A DNA stretch of 64,000 nt from positions 620,001-684,000 of the forward strand of contig NZ_JABFTX010000002.1 of NCBI RefSeq assembly GCF_021404305.1, in the 5' to 3' direction. This document shows, piece by piece, positions 1 to 8,305 of this stretch. The first letter of the stretch is position 1, and each line of letters opens with the position of its first letter. The stretch comes from Billgrantia ethanolica (lineage in GTDB: Bacteria > Pseudomonadota > Gammaproteobacteria > Pseudomonadales > Halomonadaceae). The notes under the pieces are model-generated. The model did no database searches, was not told the origin of the DNA, and saw only the letters and a program-made list of their open reading frames with translations. A program made the translations under genes and the position numbers.

Positions 1-1
1 G

Positions 2-151
2 GACTTCCGGCAGGAAGGCCATGTGCGCATGCGGGGGGAGCGCTGGAATGCGCACAGCCCCGTTGCCGTGAGGCGTGGAGAGGCGGTTAGGGTGGTGGCG
101 GTCGACGGCCTGACGCTACACGTCGAACCCGTGCAACGAACCCCTCGGTAA
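2..151 (+). CDS. NfeD family protein, C-terminal end (partial)
   Basis: Only the last 49 residues are inside the window; the frame is open from the left edge and ends at TAA 149-151. The remnant carries the E-G-x-V-R-x-x-G-E-x-W-x-A pattern of the soluble OB-fold at the C-terminus of NfeD-like membrane proteins, followed by V-x-V-V-x-V-x-G-L-x-L-x-V. NfeD proteins are membrane-anchored partners of stomatin/SPFH proteins, and such a gene starts 51 nt downstream, so the two probably form one operon. The N-terminal membrane or protease part lies outside the window. Confidence 0.75.
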   Translation, partial: DFRQEGHVRMRGERWNAHSPVAVRRGEAVRVVAVDGLTLHVEPVQRTPR

Positions 152-202
152 TGTAACGGAATTCATCGAGTCCAAGCGCAACACACATCAAGGAGAGTTC
201 TC

Positions 203-1003
203 ATGATGCTCGAATATCTCATTCCGGTCGTCCTGCTGTTCATGCTGATCGCCGCGTCGATCCGCATTCTGCCGGAGTACAAACGCGGCGTGATCTTCTT
301 CCTCGGTCGCTTTCAGTCGGTCAAGGGGCCGGGGTTGATCATCGTCATTCCCGGCATCCAGCAGATGAGCGTGGTGGACCTGCGTGTGATCACCATGGAC
401 GTGCCGGAGCAGGACGTCATCTCCCAGGACAACGTCACGGTAAAGGTCAACGCGGTGCTCTACTTCCGTGTGGTCGATCCGGAGAAGGCGATCATCCAGG
501 TCGAGAACTTTGCCGTGGCCACCAGCCAGCTGGCCCAGACCACGCTGCGTTCGGTGCTCGGCAAGCACGACCTCGACGAGATGCTCTCCGAGCGCGACAA
601 GCTCAACGACGACATCCAGGAGATCATCGACGCCCAGACCGAGGAGTGGGGCATCAAGGTGGCCAACGTCGAGATCAAGCATGTCGACCTCAACGAGAGC
701 ATGATCCGCGCCATCGCCCGGCAGGCCGAGGCCGAGCGTGAGCGTCGTGCCAAGGTGATCCACGCCGAGGGTGAGCTGCAGGCCTCGAAGAAGCTGGTCG
801 AAGCGGCCAACGTCATGGCCGAGAACTCCGCCGCCCTGCAGCTGCGCTATCTGCAGACCATGAGCGACATGAGCAACAAGAACGCCTCGACCATCGTCTT
901 CCCGCTGCCGATGGACATCATGGAGGCGTTCCGGCACATGCAGGCGTCCACCGCCCAGGCGAAGACCAACGCCACGCGGCCAAGCGACCTGGGCGAAGGC
1001 TGA
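203..1003 (+). CDS. SPFH/Band 7 (stomatin-like, slipin) membrane protein
   Basis: 266 residues. Residues 4-22 form one hydrophobic anchor, followed by the Band 7 fold (about 25-185) with the typical start R-I-x-P-E-Y-x-R-G-V-x-F-x-L-G-R. A charged, alanine/glutamate-rich helix (about 170-215) follows, which in stomatins drives oligomerisation. The C-terminus is short, as in bacterial slipins rather than HflK/C or flotillins. AAGGAGAG lies a few bases before two consecutive ATG codons (203 and 206); either could be used. With the NfeD gene just upstream this is the common NfeD-stomatin pair, thought to organise membrane microdomains; a precise role cannot be read from sequence. Confidence 0.88.
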   Translation: MMLEYLIPVVLLFMLIAASIRILPEYKRGVIFFLGRFQSVKGPGLIIVIPGIQQMSVVDLRVITMDVPEQDVISQDNVTVKVNAVLYFRVVDPEKAIIQVENFAVATSQLAQTTLRSVLGKHDLDEMLSERDKLNDDIQEIIDAQTEEWGIKVANVEIKHVDLNESMIRAIARQAEAERERRAKVIHAEGELQASKKLVEAANVMAENSAALQLRYLQTMSDMSNKNASTIVFPLPMDIMEAFRHMQASTAQAKTNATRPSDLGEG

Positions 1004-1011
1004 GCGAAGCG

Positions 1012-1035
1012 TGCCACGTCCCCCCGGACGTGGCA
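1012..1035 (+). terminator. hairpin after the slipin gene, possible terminator
   Basis: TGCCACGTCC, a CCCC loop and GGACGTGGCA form a perfect 10-bp stem eight bases after the slipin stop. There is no T-run after it, so it is either a weak terminator or an mRNA-stabilising 3' hairpin. Confidence 0.4.
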
Positions 1036-1068
1036 TGCTGAGGCGATCCGACGGAATTCGAGGTCGCC

Positions 1069-1983
1069 TTGATCCACTCTCTTTCGCACCGCCAGCAGGG
1101 GCTGCTGCTGACCGGCGGCGGTGCGCTGATCATTTCCCCCGACGCCCTGCTGATCAAGCTGATCGCTCTGCCCGACAGCGAGATTCTGGTCTGGCGCGGG
1201 CTGCTCACCGCACTGGGTTTCCTCCTCATCATGCTGGCCCGCCACGGTGCCGGCACCGTGGCTGCCTATCGCCGCTGCGGCTGGACCGGCATCGGCGTGG
1301 CCGTGCTGTTCAGCCTTTCCACCTACGGCTTCGTGCTCGGCAATCAGTACACCAAGGGCGGCAATGTGCTGATGATCCTGGCCGGGGCGCCGCTGATTGC
1401 GGCACTGCTGTCACGCTTGTTCCTCGGCGAGCGGCTGCCCCGGCGCACCTGGCTCGCCATCTGGATCTGTCTGTTCGGCACCTCGCTGATCGTGCTCGAC
1501 GATGCCGGGGCGGGGTCGTGGATCGGCAACGCCTTCGCCCTGCTGGCGGCCACGGCGCTGGCGGCCAACTTCACCCTGTGCCGTACCCGCCCCGGGGTCG
1601 ACATGAGCCCGATGCTCACACTGTCGGGGCTGATCGTGGCCGCCACCGCGGGGCTGCTCGGGCTGGCCGGCGGCGGCATCGCGTTGCCGCCGGCCGATAG
1701 CCTGCTGTTGCTGATACTGCTGTGCCTGGTGCTGCTGCCGCTGGGCTTCACCCTGATTCAGCGGGGGCCGCTCTACCTGCCCGCCGCCGAGGTGGGGCTG
1801 CTGATGCTGATGGAAGTGGTGGTGGGCACGCTATGGGTATGGTGGCTGCTGGCCGAACGACCGGCGCCCATTGCCCTGCTGGGCGGCGGCCTGGTGCTGG
1901 GCACGCTAGTGGCCAAAGGGCTCTACGAGCGCCGCATCGAGCGGCGACTAAGGGCTCAGGGTGCGGCATTGCAGCGGAACTGA
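1069..1983 (+). CDS. DMT superfamily (EamA-type) transporter
   Basis: 304 residues made almost entirely of hydrophobic segments, in two repeats of an EamA-like module (about 10-145 and 155-290), the usual layout and length of ten-helix drug/metabolite transporters. A basic tail (E-R-R-I-E-R-R-L-R) fits the positive-inside rule. The best start is TTG at 1069, since no in-frame ATG lies close and the first helix begins soon after; GAGG lies a few bases upstream. Substrate unknown. It stands alone between the slipin and SulP genes. Confidence 0.75.
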   Translation: MIHSLSHRQQGLLLTGGGALIISPDALLIKLIALPDSEILVWRGLLTALGFLLIMLARHGAGTVAAYRRCGWTGIGVAVLFSLSTYGFVLGNQYTKGGNVLMILAGAPLIAALLSRLFLGERLPRRTWLAIWICLFGTSLIVLDDAGAGSWIGNAFALLAATALAANFTLCRTRPGVDMSPMLTLSGLIVAATAGLLGLAGGGIALPPADSLLLLILLCLVLLPLGFTLIQRGPLYLPAAEVGLLMLMEVVVGTLWVWWLLAERPAPIALLGGGLVLGTLVAKGLYERRIERRLRAQGAALQRN

Positions 1984-2293
1984 TAGAATGCGCCGCTCGT
2001 TTCGGGGCATGTCGTCTTTGCCCGCTCAACCGACCACGGACGCAACGCAACGTGCTGAAACCTTCGACAGGGCTGGTCACGCCGCCCTAGCGCTTCCCTT
2101 CTCTCGGTGATGCCGCCATCGGCACGCCATCGCTCGACATCTGCCGATGTCCCGGGCCGCTTGCCCATACCTCATCGATTCGCAGTGCTCCTTCAGGTCG
2201 CTACCCGACGCGCCGTGGGAAACATGTGTCATCGCACCTGACGCCATCCGATATGTGCCGGTTGGCATGACGACTCACAGACTGGACCGAAGC
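1984..2293. other. 310-bp intergenic stretch with no supported feature
   Basis: The SulP frame stays open back to 2147, but the extra 49 residues look unlike the family's N-terminus and lack a clear ribosome binding site, so this stretch is treated as non-coding. Only 5-bp hairpins (for example TGCCG/CGGCA near 2110) are visible. No convincing promoter, operator or RNA was found. Confidence 0.4.
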
Positions 2294-3784
2294 ATGTTCC
2301 GATCCACCAAGCAAGAATGGTTCTCCAACATCAAGGGCGATACCCTCGCCGGCATCGTGGTCGCATTGGCCCTGATTCCCGAGGCCATCGCCTTCTCCAT
2401 CATCGCCGGTGTCGACCCCAAGGTCGGCCTCTATGCCTCCTTCTGTATCGCCGTGATCATCGCCTTCACCGGCGGCCGGCCGGGAATGATCTCCGCGGCC
2501 ACCGGCGCCATGGCGCTGCTGATGGTCACGCTGGTGCGCGAACACGGTCTCGAATACCTGCTGGCCGCGACCCTGCTCACCGGGGTGCTGCAGATCGTGG
2601 CCGGCTACCTGAAACTGGCCGAGTTGATGCGCTTCGTCTCGCGCTCGGTGGTTACCGGCTTCGTCAACGCCCTGGCCATCCTGATCTTCATGGCGCAGCT
2701 GCCTGAGCTGACCGGGGTGACCTGGCACGTCTACGCCATGACCATGGCCGGCCTGGCGATCATCTACCTCTTTCCCTACCTGCCCAGGGTGGGCAAGTCG
2801 ATTCCTTCGCCGCTGGTGTGCATCGTGGTGCTGACCGCCGTTTACCTGCTCTCCGGCATGGAGATTCGTACCGTTGGCGACATGGGCGAGCTTCCCGATA
2901 CCCTGCCGGTGTTCCTGTGGCCCGACGTGCCGCTGACTCTCGACACGCTGTGGATCATTCTGCCTTACTCGGTGATGCTCGCCGTGGTGGGTCTGCTGGA
3001 GTCGATGATGACCGCCACCATCGTCGACGATCTGACCGACACCCCGAGCGACAAGAACCGTGAGTGCAAGGGACAGGGTATCGCCAATATCGGCTCCGGC
3101 CTGCTGGGCGGCATGGCCGGCTGCGCGATGATCGGCCAGTCGGTGATCAACGTGAAGTCGGGCGGACGCGGGCGGCTCTCCACCCTGGTGGCCGGTGTGC
3201 TCCTGCTGATCCTGGTGGTGTTCCTTTCCGACTGGGTGTCGTTGATCCCCATGGCCGCGCTGGTGGCGGTGATGATCATGGTCTCCATCGGTACCTTCAG
3301 TTGGGCCTCGATTCGCGATCTGAAAAAGCATCCGCTGAGCACCAACGTCGTCATGCTGACCACCGTGGCGGTTACCGTGGGAACCCACAATCTGGCCATC
3401 GGCGTGTTCGTCGGCGTGCTGCTGGCGGCGATGTTCTTTGCCAACAAGGTGGGCAACATTCTCTACATCGGCTCCGAAGAGGCCGACGCCGGCAGCCGTC
3501 GAATCTATCATGTAGTGGGCCAGGTGTTCTTCGCCTCCTCCGAGCGCTTCGGCAGTGCCTTCGACTTCAAGGAGACAGTGGAGAAGGTCACCATCGACCT
3601 CTCTCGCGCTCACTTCTGGGACATCACGGCGGTGCAGGCATTGGACAGGGTGGTGATCAAGTTTCGTCGTGAGGGCACTGAGGTGGAGCTGATCGGGCTC
3701 AACGAGGCCAGTGCCACCATCGTCGACCGCCATGCCATCCACGATGACCCGGCGGCCGTGGAAAAGTTGATGGGCGGACACTAA
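2294..3784 (+). CDS. SulP family inorganic anion transporter
   Basis: 496 residues from the chosen ATG at 2294 ([10 protein letters not shown]), just before the conserved [20 protein letters not shown] segment of SulP transporters. A hydrophobic core of some 12-14 segments (about 20-400) carries the G-G-x-x-G-x-x-x-x-G-Q-S-x-x-N motif. A C-terminal cytoplasmic STAS domain (about 405-490) includes [12 protein letters not shown]. Family members carry sulfate, bicarbonate or other anions; the substrate cannot be told here. A universal stress protein gene begins 18 nt downstream. The start is uncertain: ATG at 2267 is also in frame and neither has a strong ribosome binding site. Confidence 0.85.
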   Translation: MFRSTKQEWFSNIKGDTLAGIVVALALIPEAIAFSIIAGVDPKVGLYASFCIAVIIAFTGGRPGMISAATGAMALLMVTLVREHGLEYLLAATLLTGVLQIVAGYLKLAELMRFVSRSVVTGFVNALAILIFMAQLPELTGVTWHVYAMTMAGLAIIYLFPYLPRVGKSIPSPLVCIVVLTAVYLLSGMEIRTVGDMGELPDTLPVFLWPDVPLTLDTLWIILPYSVMLAVVGLLESMMTATIVDDLTDTPSDKNRECKGQGIANIGSGLLGGMAGCAMIGQSVINVKSGGRGRLSTLVAGVLLLILVVFLSDWVSLIPMAALVAVMIMVSIGTFSWASIRDLKKHPLSTNVVMLTTVAVTVGTHNLAIGVFVGVLLAAMFFANKVGNILYIGSEEADAGSRRIYHVVGQVFFASSERFGSAFDFKETVEKVTIDLSRAHFWDITAVQALDRVVIKFRREGTEVELIGLNEASATIVDRHAIHDDPAAVEKLMGGH

Positions 3785-3802
3785 GGAAACGAGGAGCAAG
3801 AC

Positions 3803-4657
3803 ATGACCGAACAGGTAATGGCCGCTATCGACGGCTCGCAGTTCTCCACCGGGGTTTGCGACTACGCCGCCTGGGCCAGCCAGGCGCTCGGCGCGCCGCT
3901 GACCTTCCTGCACGTGGTGGACAACCATCCTCAGACCGCCGAAGCGGACCTCTCCGGCCATATTGGATTGGGTTCCCGCGAGCATCTGCTCGAGGAACTC
4001 GCTCAGCTCGACGAGCAGCGCGCCAAGGTGGCACAGGAGCAGGGCCGACTGATGCTCAAGGCGGCCAAGGAGCGTGCCATCGAGGATGGCGTGGCCGAGC
4101 CCGCCACCCGCCAGCGCAACGGCACCTTGGTGGAAACCCTCGACGAGCTGCAGGGCGAGATCCGCCTGCTGGTGCTGGGCAAGCGCGGCGAGACCGCCCA
4201 TCAGGCCAGCGAGCATCTGGGCTCCAACCTGGAGCGGGTGGTGCGTACGCTGCACCGGCCGATCCTGATGGTGCCGGAGAGCTTCACCCAGCCCCGGCGG
4301 GTGATGCTCGCCTTCGACGGCAGCAAGACCACCCGCAAGGGCGTCGAGATGCTGGCCAAGAGCCCGCTGTTCAACGGCATTCCGGTGCACGTGGTGATCG
4401 TCGGGGCCGAGACCGGCGACAACCGCTCGCAGTTGGAGTGGGCGTTGGCCACGCTGCGCGAGGCCGGCCACGAGGCCGAAGGGGCGATCCGTGCCGGCGA
4501 GGTGGAGGAGACCCTGCGCGTCTACCAGGAGCAGAACGCCATCGATCTGCTGGTGATGGGCGCCTACGGCCACTCGCGCATTCGCCACCTGCTGGTGGGC
4601 AGCACCACCACCGCCATGTTGCGGCGGGCCAGGGTGCCGGTACTGCTGCTTCGCTGA
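3803..4657 (+). CDS. universal stress protein, tandem UspA domains
   Basis: 284 residues with two UspA domains (about 4-152 and 158-284). The second keeps the nucleotide-binding signature as M-G-A-Y-G-H-S-R-I-R-x-L-L-V-G-S-T-T; the first has the degenerate L-G-K-R-G-E-T-x-x-x-A-S-E-H-L-G-S-N-x-E. Tandem Usp proteins are cytoplasmic ATP-binding stress proteins. AGGAAACGAGGAG precedes the ATG. The gene follows the SulP transporter by 18 nt, a recurrent pairing in which the Usp protein is suspected to tune the transporter. That link is inference. Confidence 0.88.
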   Translation: MTEQVMAAIDGSQFSTGVCDYAAWASQALGAPLTFLHVVDNHPQTAEADLSGHIGLGSREHLLEELAQLDEQRAKVAQEQGRLMLKAAKERAIEDGVAEPATRQRNGTLVETLDELQGEIRLLVLGKRGETAHQASEHLGSNLERVVRTLHRPILMVPESFTQPRRVMLAFDGSKTTRKGVEMLAKSPLFNGIPVHVVIVGAETGDNRSQLEWALATLREAGHEAEGAIRAGEVEETLRVYQEQNAIDLLVMGAYGHSRIRHLLVGSTTTAMLRRARVPVLLLR

Positions 4658-4733
4658 GAGGGCTTCCCTTGGCGACATGTCAGACTAGATGAGGAGTGGT
4701 AGCATCCTGCTGACTTGTCCAAGGAGGCACAGC

Positions 4734-5102
4734 GTGGCCGCCCATGATCCGACCATTCCCCGCCTGCGCATTCAGCTGGGCCCTGCCATCGCCATCGGGC
4801 CGGGCAAGGCGCAACTGCTCGAGGCGATTGCCGCCACCGGGTCGATCAGTGCCGCCGCACGCGACATGGGCATGAGCTATCGGCGCGCCTGGATGCTGGT
4901 GGACACCATGAACCAGTGCTTCAGGGAGCCGCTGGTGACCACCGCCACCGGCGGCAAACGAGGCGGCGGTGCGCAAGTCACGCCCTTCGGCGAGGAGGTG
5001 CTGGAGCGCTACCGGCGCATGCAGCGCATCGCCAGCGAGGCGGTGGCCGAGGAGATGGAAGCCTTCACTGCGCTGTTTGCCGATTCGCCGCCATCCAACT
5101 GA
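4734..5102 (+). CDS. ModE-type winged-helix regulator lacking the molybdate-binding domains
   Basis: 122 residues from GTG 4734. AAGGAGG at 4721-4727 fixes this start over the longer open frame (ATG 4689). It contains the ModE N-terminal helix-turn-helix (about 10-110): G-P-G-K-A-Q-L-L-E-A-I-A-x-T-G-S-I-S-A-A-A, then S-Y-R-R-A-W and a wing rich in Gly and Lys. Full ModE (about 260 residues) adds two MOP domains that sense molybdate; they are absent here. It converges on modC (22 nt between stops), and a near-perfect ModE operator lies before modA, so it is the likely regulator of modABC. How it senses oxyanion without MOP domains is open; ModC carries its own MOP-like domain. Confidence 0.82.
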   Translation: MAAHDPTIPRLRIQLGPAIAIGPGKAQLLEAIAATGSISAAARDMGMSYRRAWMLVDTMNQCFREPLVTTATGGKRGGGAQVTPFGEEVLERYRRMQRIASEAVAEEMEAFTALFADSPPSN

Positions 5103-5123
5103 TCGCCTTGCCGATCTCAAGTC

Positions 5124-6188
5124 TCATGTCAGCGCCCGTGCCCGCACCTGGGCATGCACGGCCATGCCGGGGACGAGAGCCAGGCGCTCCACGGCCTCGC
5201 GGGGAATGCGCGCGAGCAGGGCCTGATCGCCGAGGGCCAGACGCACCAGCCGATGGCCGGGATGGGGGTCGTCGTCGATCTCGGCAATCCGCACCGGCAG
5301 GCAGTTGAGCACGCTGGAATCCCGCGCTTGGCTCAGGCTGATCGCCACGTCACTGGCCCTGATGCTGAGTCTGAGGCGTTGGCTCGACGGTGCCTGCTCC
5401 CGCGAGACCCGCAGTCGCACGTCGCCGCAGCCGAGCGTGACCAGCTGCCGCCCGGCGTCGTAATCCAGCACCTGCGCCTCCAGCACCGCGGCGGCATTGT
5501 CGGCATGGGCCAGCGGCAGGTCGCTGCGGGTCAGCAACTCGTGCAAGGGTCCGGTGGCCAGCACCCGGCCCGCTTCCAGCAGCACCATGTGATCTGCCAG
5601 TCGGGCCACTTCGTCCAGGGCATGACTGACATAGACCACCGGAATCTCCAGATGGTCGTGCAGCCGCTCCAGGTAGGGCAGGATCTCCGCCTTGCTGGTG
5701 GCGTCCAGCGATGCCATGGGTTCGTCCATCAGCAGCAGCCGGGGGCTGGCCAGCAGCGCCCGGGCGATGGCCACCCGCTGGCGCTGGCCGCCGGAGAGCG
5801 CTTGTGGGTAGCGCTCGAGCAGCGCCTCGACGCCGAGCAGTCGCACCGTCTCGTCGAAGTCCACCCGGCGCCGCGCCACCGGCACCCGCCGGTAGCCGTA
5901 GCGCAGGTTGTCGCGTACCCGCAGGTGGGGAAACAGGCTCGCTTCCTGAAACACGTAGCCCAGCGGGCGGCGATGCACCGGCAGGAAGCGTTCGTCGTCC
6001 TGCCAGCGGCAGCCGTTCACCGTCAGCCATCCCTCGGCTCTCTCGAGGCCGGCCAGGCAGCGCAGCAGCGTGGTCTTGCCCGAGCCGGAGCGGCCGAACA
6101 GCGCGGTGACGCCGCGCTCGGGCAGGGTCATCCGGGCGTCCAGCGCGAAGTCGCCGCGCGCCAGCCGAAACTCGCACGCCAGGCTCAT
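5124..6188 (-). CDS. modC: molybdate ABC transporter ATP-binding protein
   Basis: 354 residues. Walker A is G-R-S-G-S-G-K-T-T, the signature is A-L-S-G-G-Q-R-Q-R-V-A-I-A-R-A-L and Walker B is L-L-L-M-D-E-P. The C-terminal ~70 residues (after about 285) form the MOP-like oxyanion-binding domain typical of ModC. The start ATG at 6188 overlaps the modB stop by 4 nt (ATGA), so translation is coupled. The open frame runs further upstream through modB in another reading frame; that extension is not real. ModC drives molybdate uptake through ModB, with ModA as periplasmic receptor. Confidence 0.92.
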   Translation of the reverse strand: MSLACEFRLARGDFALDARMTLPERGVTALFGRSGSGKTTLLRCLAGLERAEGWLTVNGCRWQDDERFLPVHRRPLGYVFQEASLFPHLRVRDNLRYGYRRVPVARRRVDFDETVRLLGVEALLERYPQALSGGQRQRVAIARALLASPRLLLMDEPMASLDATSKAEILPYLERLHDHLEIPVVYVSHALDEVARLADHMVLLEAGRVLATGPLHELLTRSDLPLAHADNAAAVLEAQVLDYDAGRQLVTLGCGDVRLRVSREQAPSSQRLRLSIRASDVAISLSQARDSSVLNCLPVRIAEIDDDPHPGHRLVRLALGDQALLARIPREAVERLALVPGMAVHAQVRARALT

Positions 6189-6883
6189 GGCGCCACTCCC
6201 ACGATCTTGAAGCGCTTGTTGAGCGCATAGATGCACACCAGCATCACGAAGGCCGTCACGATCAGGAACAGCGACAGGCGGTGGGCGGAGGCGTAGTCCA
6301 TGCCCTCGACGTGGCTGTAGATGGCGATGGAGGCGACCTGGGTCTGGCCGGGGATGCCGCCGCCGATCATCAGCAGCACGCCGAACTCGCCCAGGGTGTG
6401 GGCGAAGGAGAGCACCGCCGCGGTGAGCAGCCCCTGGCGCGACAGCGGCAGCACCACCGACACCAGGCGGTCCCAAGGGCCCGCGCGCAGGGTGGCGGCC
6501 ACTTCCAGCGGGCGGCGCCCCATGGCCTGGAAGGCGTTCTGCAGCGGCTGCACCACGAAGGGCAGCGAATAGATCATCGAGCCGATCACCAGCCCGGTGA
6601 AGGTGAAGGCCAGGTGGCTCGCGCCCAGGCGCTCCAGGGTGCCGCCCACGGCGCCGCGGGGGCCGAGCAGGATCAACAGGTAGAAGCCGATCACCGTGGG
6701 CGGCAGCACCAGCGGCAGCGCGACCAGCGCCTCGATCACCACCTTGATACGGCGCTGGGTATGGGCCAGCCACCAGGCCAGCGGCAGGCACAGCACCAGC
6801 AGCAGGGCGGTGCTGATCAGCGCCAGACGGAAGGTGAGCTGCAGGGCGATCCAGTCGGCCTCGCCGATCCCGAGCCAGGTCAT
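6185..6883 (-). CDS. modB: molybdate ABC transporter permease
   Basis: 232 residues with five or six hydrophobic segments and the permease EAA loop read as E-V-A-A-T-L-R-A-G-P-W-D-R-L-V-S-V-V-L-P, matching ModB of the same size. P-L-V-L-P-P-T-V-I-G-F-Y in the second quarter is also characteristic. Its stop overlaps the modC start by 4 nt, and it starts 6 nt after the modA stop, so modABC is one leftward operon. Confidence 0.93.
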   Translation of the reverse strand: MTWLGIGEADWIALQLTFRLALISTALLLVLCLPLAWWLAHTQRRIKVVIEALVALPLVLPPTVIGFYLLILLGPRGAVGGTLERLGASHLAFTFTGLVIGSMIYSLPFVVQPLQNAFQAMGRRPLEVAATLRAGPWDRLVSVVLPLSRQGLLTAAVLSFAHTLGEFGVLLMIGGGIPGQTQVASIAIYSHVEGMDYASAHRLSLFLIVTAFVMLVCIYALNKRFKIVGVAP

Positions 6884-6889
6884 CTCGCC

Positions 6890-7666
6890 TTACTCATCGG
6901 GTAGCTGGAAGCCATAGGCGCGCATGATGCTGCGGGTTTCCGCTGCGCTCATGTAGTCGGCGAACAGCCGCGCGGTAGGGTTGTCGGCGGCGCGGCGGGT
7001 AATGATGAAGCCCTGGGTGAGCGGCGCGTGGAGCGCGTCGTCGATCAAGTGGTAGCCGCCCTGGTCGAGTATCGACGGGTGGCGGACCAGCGACAGGGCG
7101 ATGATGCCCACCTCGGCGGCACCGCTCTGCACCAGCTGCAGGGTGTGGGCGATGTTCTCGCCGAACACCAGGCGTCGCTCCAGCGTCTCCCACAGGCCGC
7201 TGGCGCGCAGGGCCTCCCGGGCCCGGTCGCCATAGGGTGCGTGGCGGGGGTTGGCGATGGCGATGCGGCGGAAGCGCTCGTCGGCGAGGTCACTCAGTGT
7301 CAGCGCCGAGGCGTCGAGTCCGTCGCTCCAGATCACGATGCGCCCTTCGGCGTAGGGGATCACCTCGCCGGCGGCATGGCCGGCCTGTTCCAGTGCCCGA
7401 GGGTAGGCGATGTCCGCCGAGAAGAACAGATCGAAGGGGGCGCCGTGCTCGATCTGGCTGCGAAAACGCCCCGAGGAGCCGTAGAGCACCTCGATGGGGT
7501 GTTCCGGATGGTCGCTGGCGAAGTTCTCCAGGATCTCGTCCATGGCGAAGCGCAGGTCCGAAGCGGCGGCGATCCGGGTCGGCTGCGGGTCGGCCATGGC
7601 CGTGGCGATGGTGAGGCTCAGGCCGAGGGCGGCCACGCCGGCCAGCAGACGAAAAACACGGCTCAT
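6890..7666 (-). CDS. modA: molybdate ABC transporter substrate-binding protein
   Basis: 258 residues. A signal peptide (basic start, hydrophobic core, cleavage near A-M-A-D at about residue 25) directs it to the periplasm. The mature protein begins [14 protein letters not shown] and contains [11 protein letters not shown], the oxyanion-binding elements of ModA. GGGGAAA precedes the start. Tungstate could be an alternative ligand. The operon is headed by a ModE operator 50-78 bp upstream of the start codon. Confidence 0.92.
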   Translation of the reverse strand: MSRVFRLLAGVAALGLSLTIATAMADPQPTRIAAASDLRFAMDEILENFASDHPEHPIEVLYGSSGRFRSQIEHGAPFDLFFSADIAYPRALEQAGHAAGEVIPYAEGRIVIWSDGLDASALTLSDLADERFRRIAIANPRHAPYGDRAREALRASGLWETLERRLVFGENIAHTLQLVQSGAAEVGIIALSLVRHPSILDQGGYHLIDDALHAPLTQGFIITRRAADNPTARLFADYMSAAETRSIMRAYGFQLPDE

Positions 7667-7716
7667 CGATGGTTTCCCCGTTGGGTTCTTCTGTGTTCGT
7701 CCGGCGAGGGCGAGTC

Positions 7717-7744
7717 ATCGTCATATCCCGGCGGATATAACGAT
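7717..7744 (-). promoter_or_regulatory. ModE operator upstream of modABC
   Basis: Two 12-bp arms, ATCGTCATATCC and GGATATAACGAT, separated by CGGC, are inverted repeats with one mismatch. They match the remembered ModE box of Escherichia coli (ATCGnTATATA - spacer - TATATAACGAT). The box lies 50 bp before modA, where a ModE-molybdate repressor would block transcription. The small ModE-like gene at 4734 supplies the likely binder. Confidence 0.8.
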
Positions 7745-7771
7745 CCGTCGTATACTGCCATGCATAACGTT
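7744..7771. promoter_or_regulatory. possible second, weaker ModE-like site
   Basis: Immediately next to the strong box, a 28-bp stretch ends in CATAACGTT, the same right arm as the E. coli modA operator. The left arm is poorly conserved, with about six of ten positions matching. It may be a secondary site or chance. It also lies on the ridA side of the intergenic region. Confidence 0.3.
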
Positions 7772-7882
7772 ACCTGGATATACCGCACAGGAGGTATCCC
7801 TGCGGATACCGGCGAAGGCATCGACGCTGAGCGCTGGGGATGCGGTAGAATCGACGGGCTTTTTACTTCCGAGGAGAAAGAC

Positions 7883-8257
7883 ATGACCATCGTCCGTCAC
7901 GACACCAAGGCCCGCATGAGCCGCGCCGTGATCCACGGCGGTATCGCCTACCTGTGCGGCCAGGTGGCCGGCCCCGAGGCGAGCCACGGCGACATCACCG
8001 AGCAGACCGAAAGCATGCTGGCGCGGGTGGATGCGCTGCTGGCCGAGATCGGTTCCGACCGCGAGCACCTGCTGACGGCCACCATCTACCTCAAGGACGG
8101 TCATGACTTCGCCGCCATGAACGCGGTGTGGGACGCTTGGGTACCCACCGGCCATGCCCCGGCACGTACCTGCGTCTGTGCGCCGATGCCTGCCGACGAG
8201 CTCAAGGTGGAGATCACCGTCACGGCGGCAGTCGTCGGCGGCGACTATTCCTACTGA
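7883..8257 (+). CDS. RidA family protein (YjgF/YER057c/UK114)
   Basis: 124 residues. GAGGAGAAAG sits just before ATG 7883, fixing this start inside a much longer open frame. The YjgF fold is recognisable: Y-L-C-G-Q-V-A near the start, the arginine in P-A-R-T-C-V-C that corresponds to the catalytic Arg of RidA, and L-K-V-E-I-T-V-T-A at the end. RidA proteins hydrolyse reactive enamine/imine intermediates from PLP enzymes. Some subfamilies lack that activity, so the exact role is open. It is transcribed away from modA and converges on the ABC permease 48 nt downstream. Confidence 0.85.
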   Translation: MTIVRHDTKARMSRAVIHGGIAYLCGQVAGPEASHGDITEQTESMLARVDALLAEIGSDREHLLTATIYLKDGHDFAAMNAVWDAWVPTGHAPARTCVCAPMPADELKVEITVTAAVVGGDYSY

Positions 8258-8305
8258 GGTAGCCGTCGAGGTTCTTGGCGAGCGCAGCAGAACTTCGGTG
8301 GTTTC

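Noticed and set aside
2201..4678. 825-codon open frame on the minus strand opposite SulP and Usp
   Set aside because: It mirrors the codon structure of two well-recognised genes, its translation is a His/Gln/Gly-rich low-complexity product typical of antisense frames in GC-rich DNA, and it has no domain.
5124..6791. 555-codon frame suggesting a ModB-ModC fusion
   Set aside because: Only the part from 6188 is ModC; the upstream part is modB read out of frame.
7028..8257. 409-codon frame ending in RidA
   Set aside because: The first 285 codons are antisense to modA and cross the ModE operator; GAGGAGAAAG marks the real RidA start at 7883.
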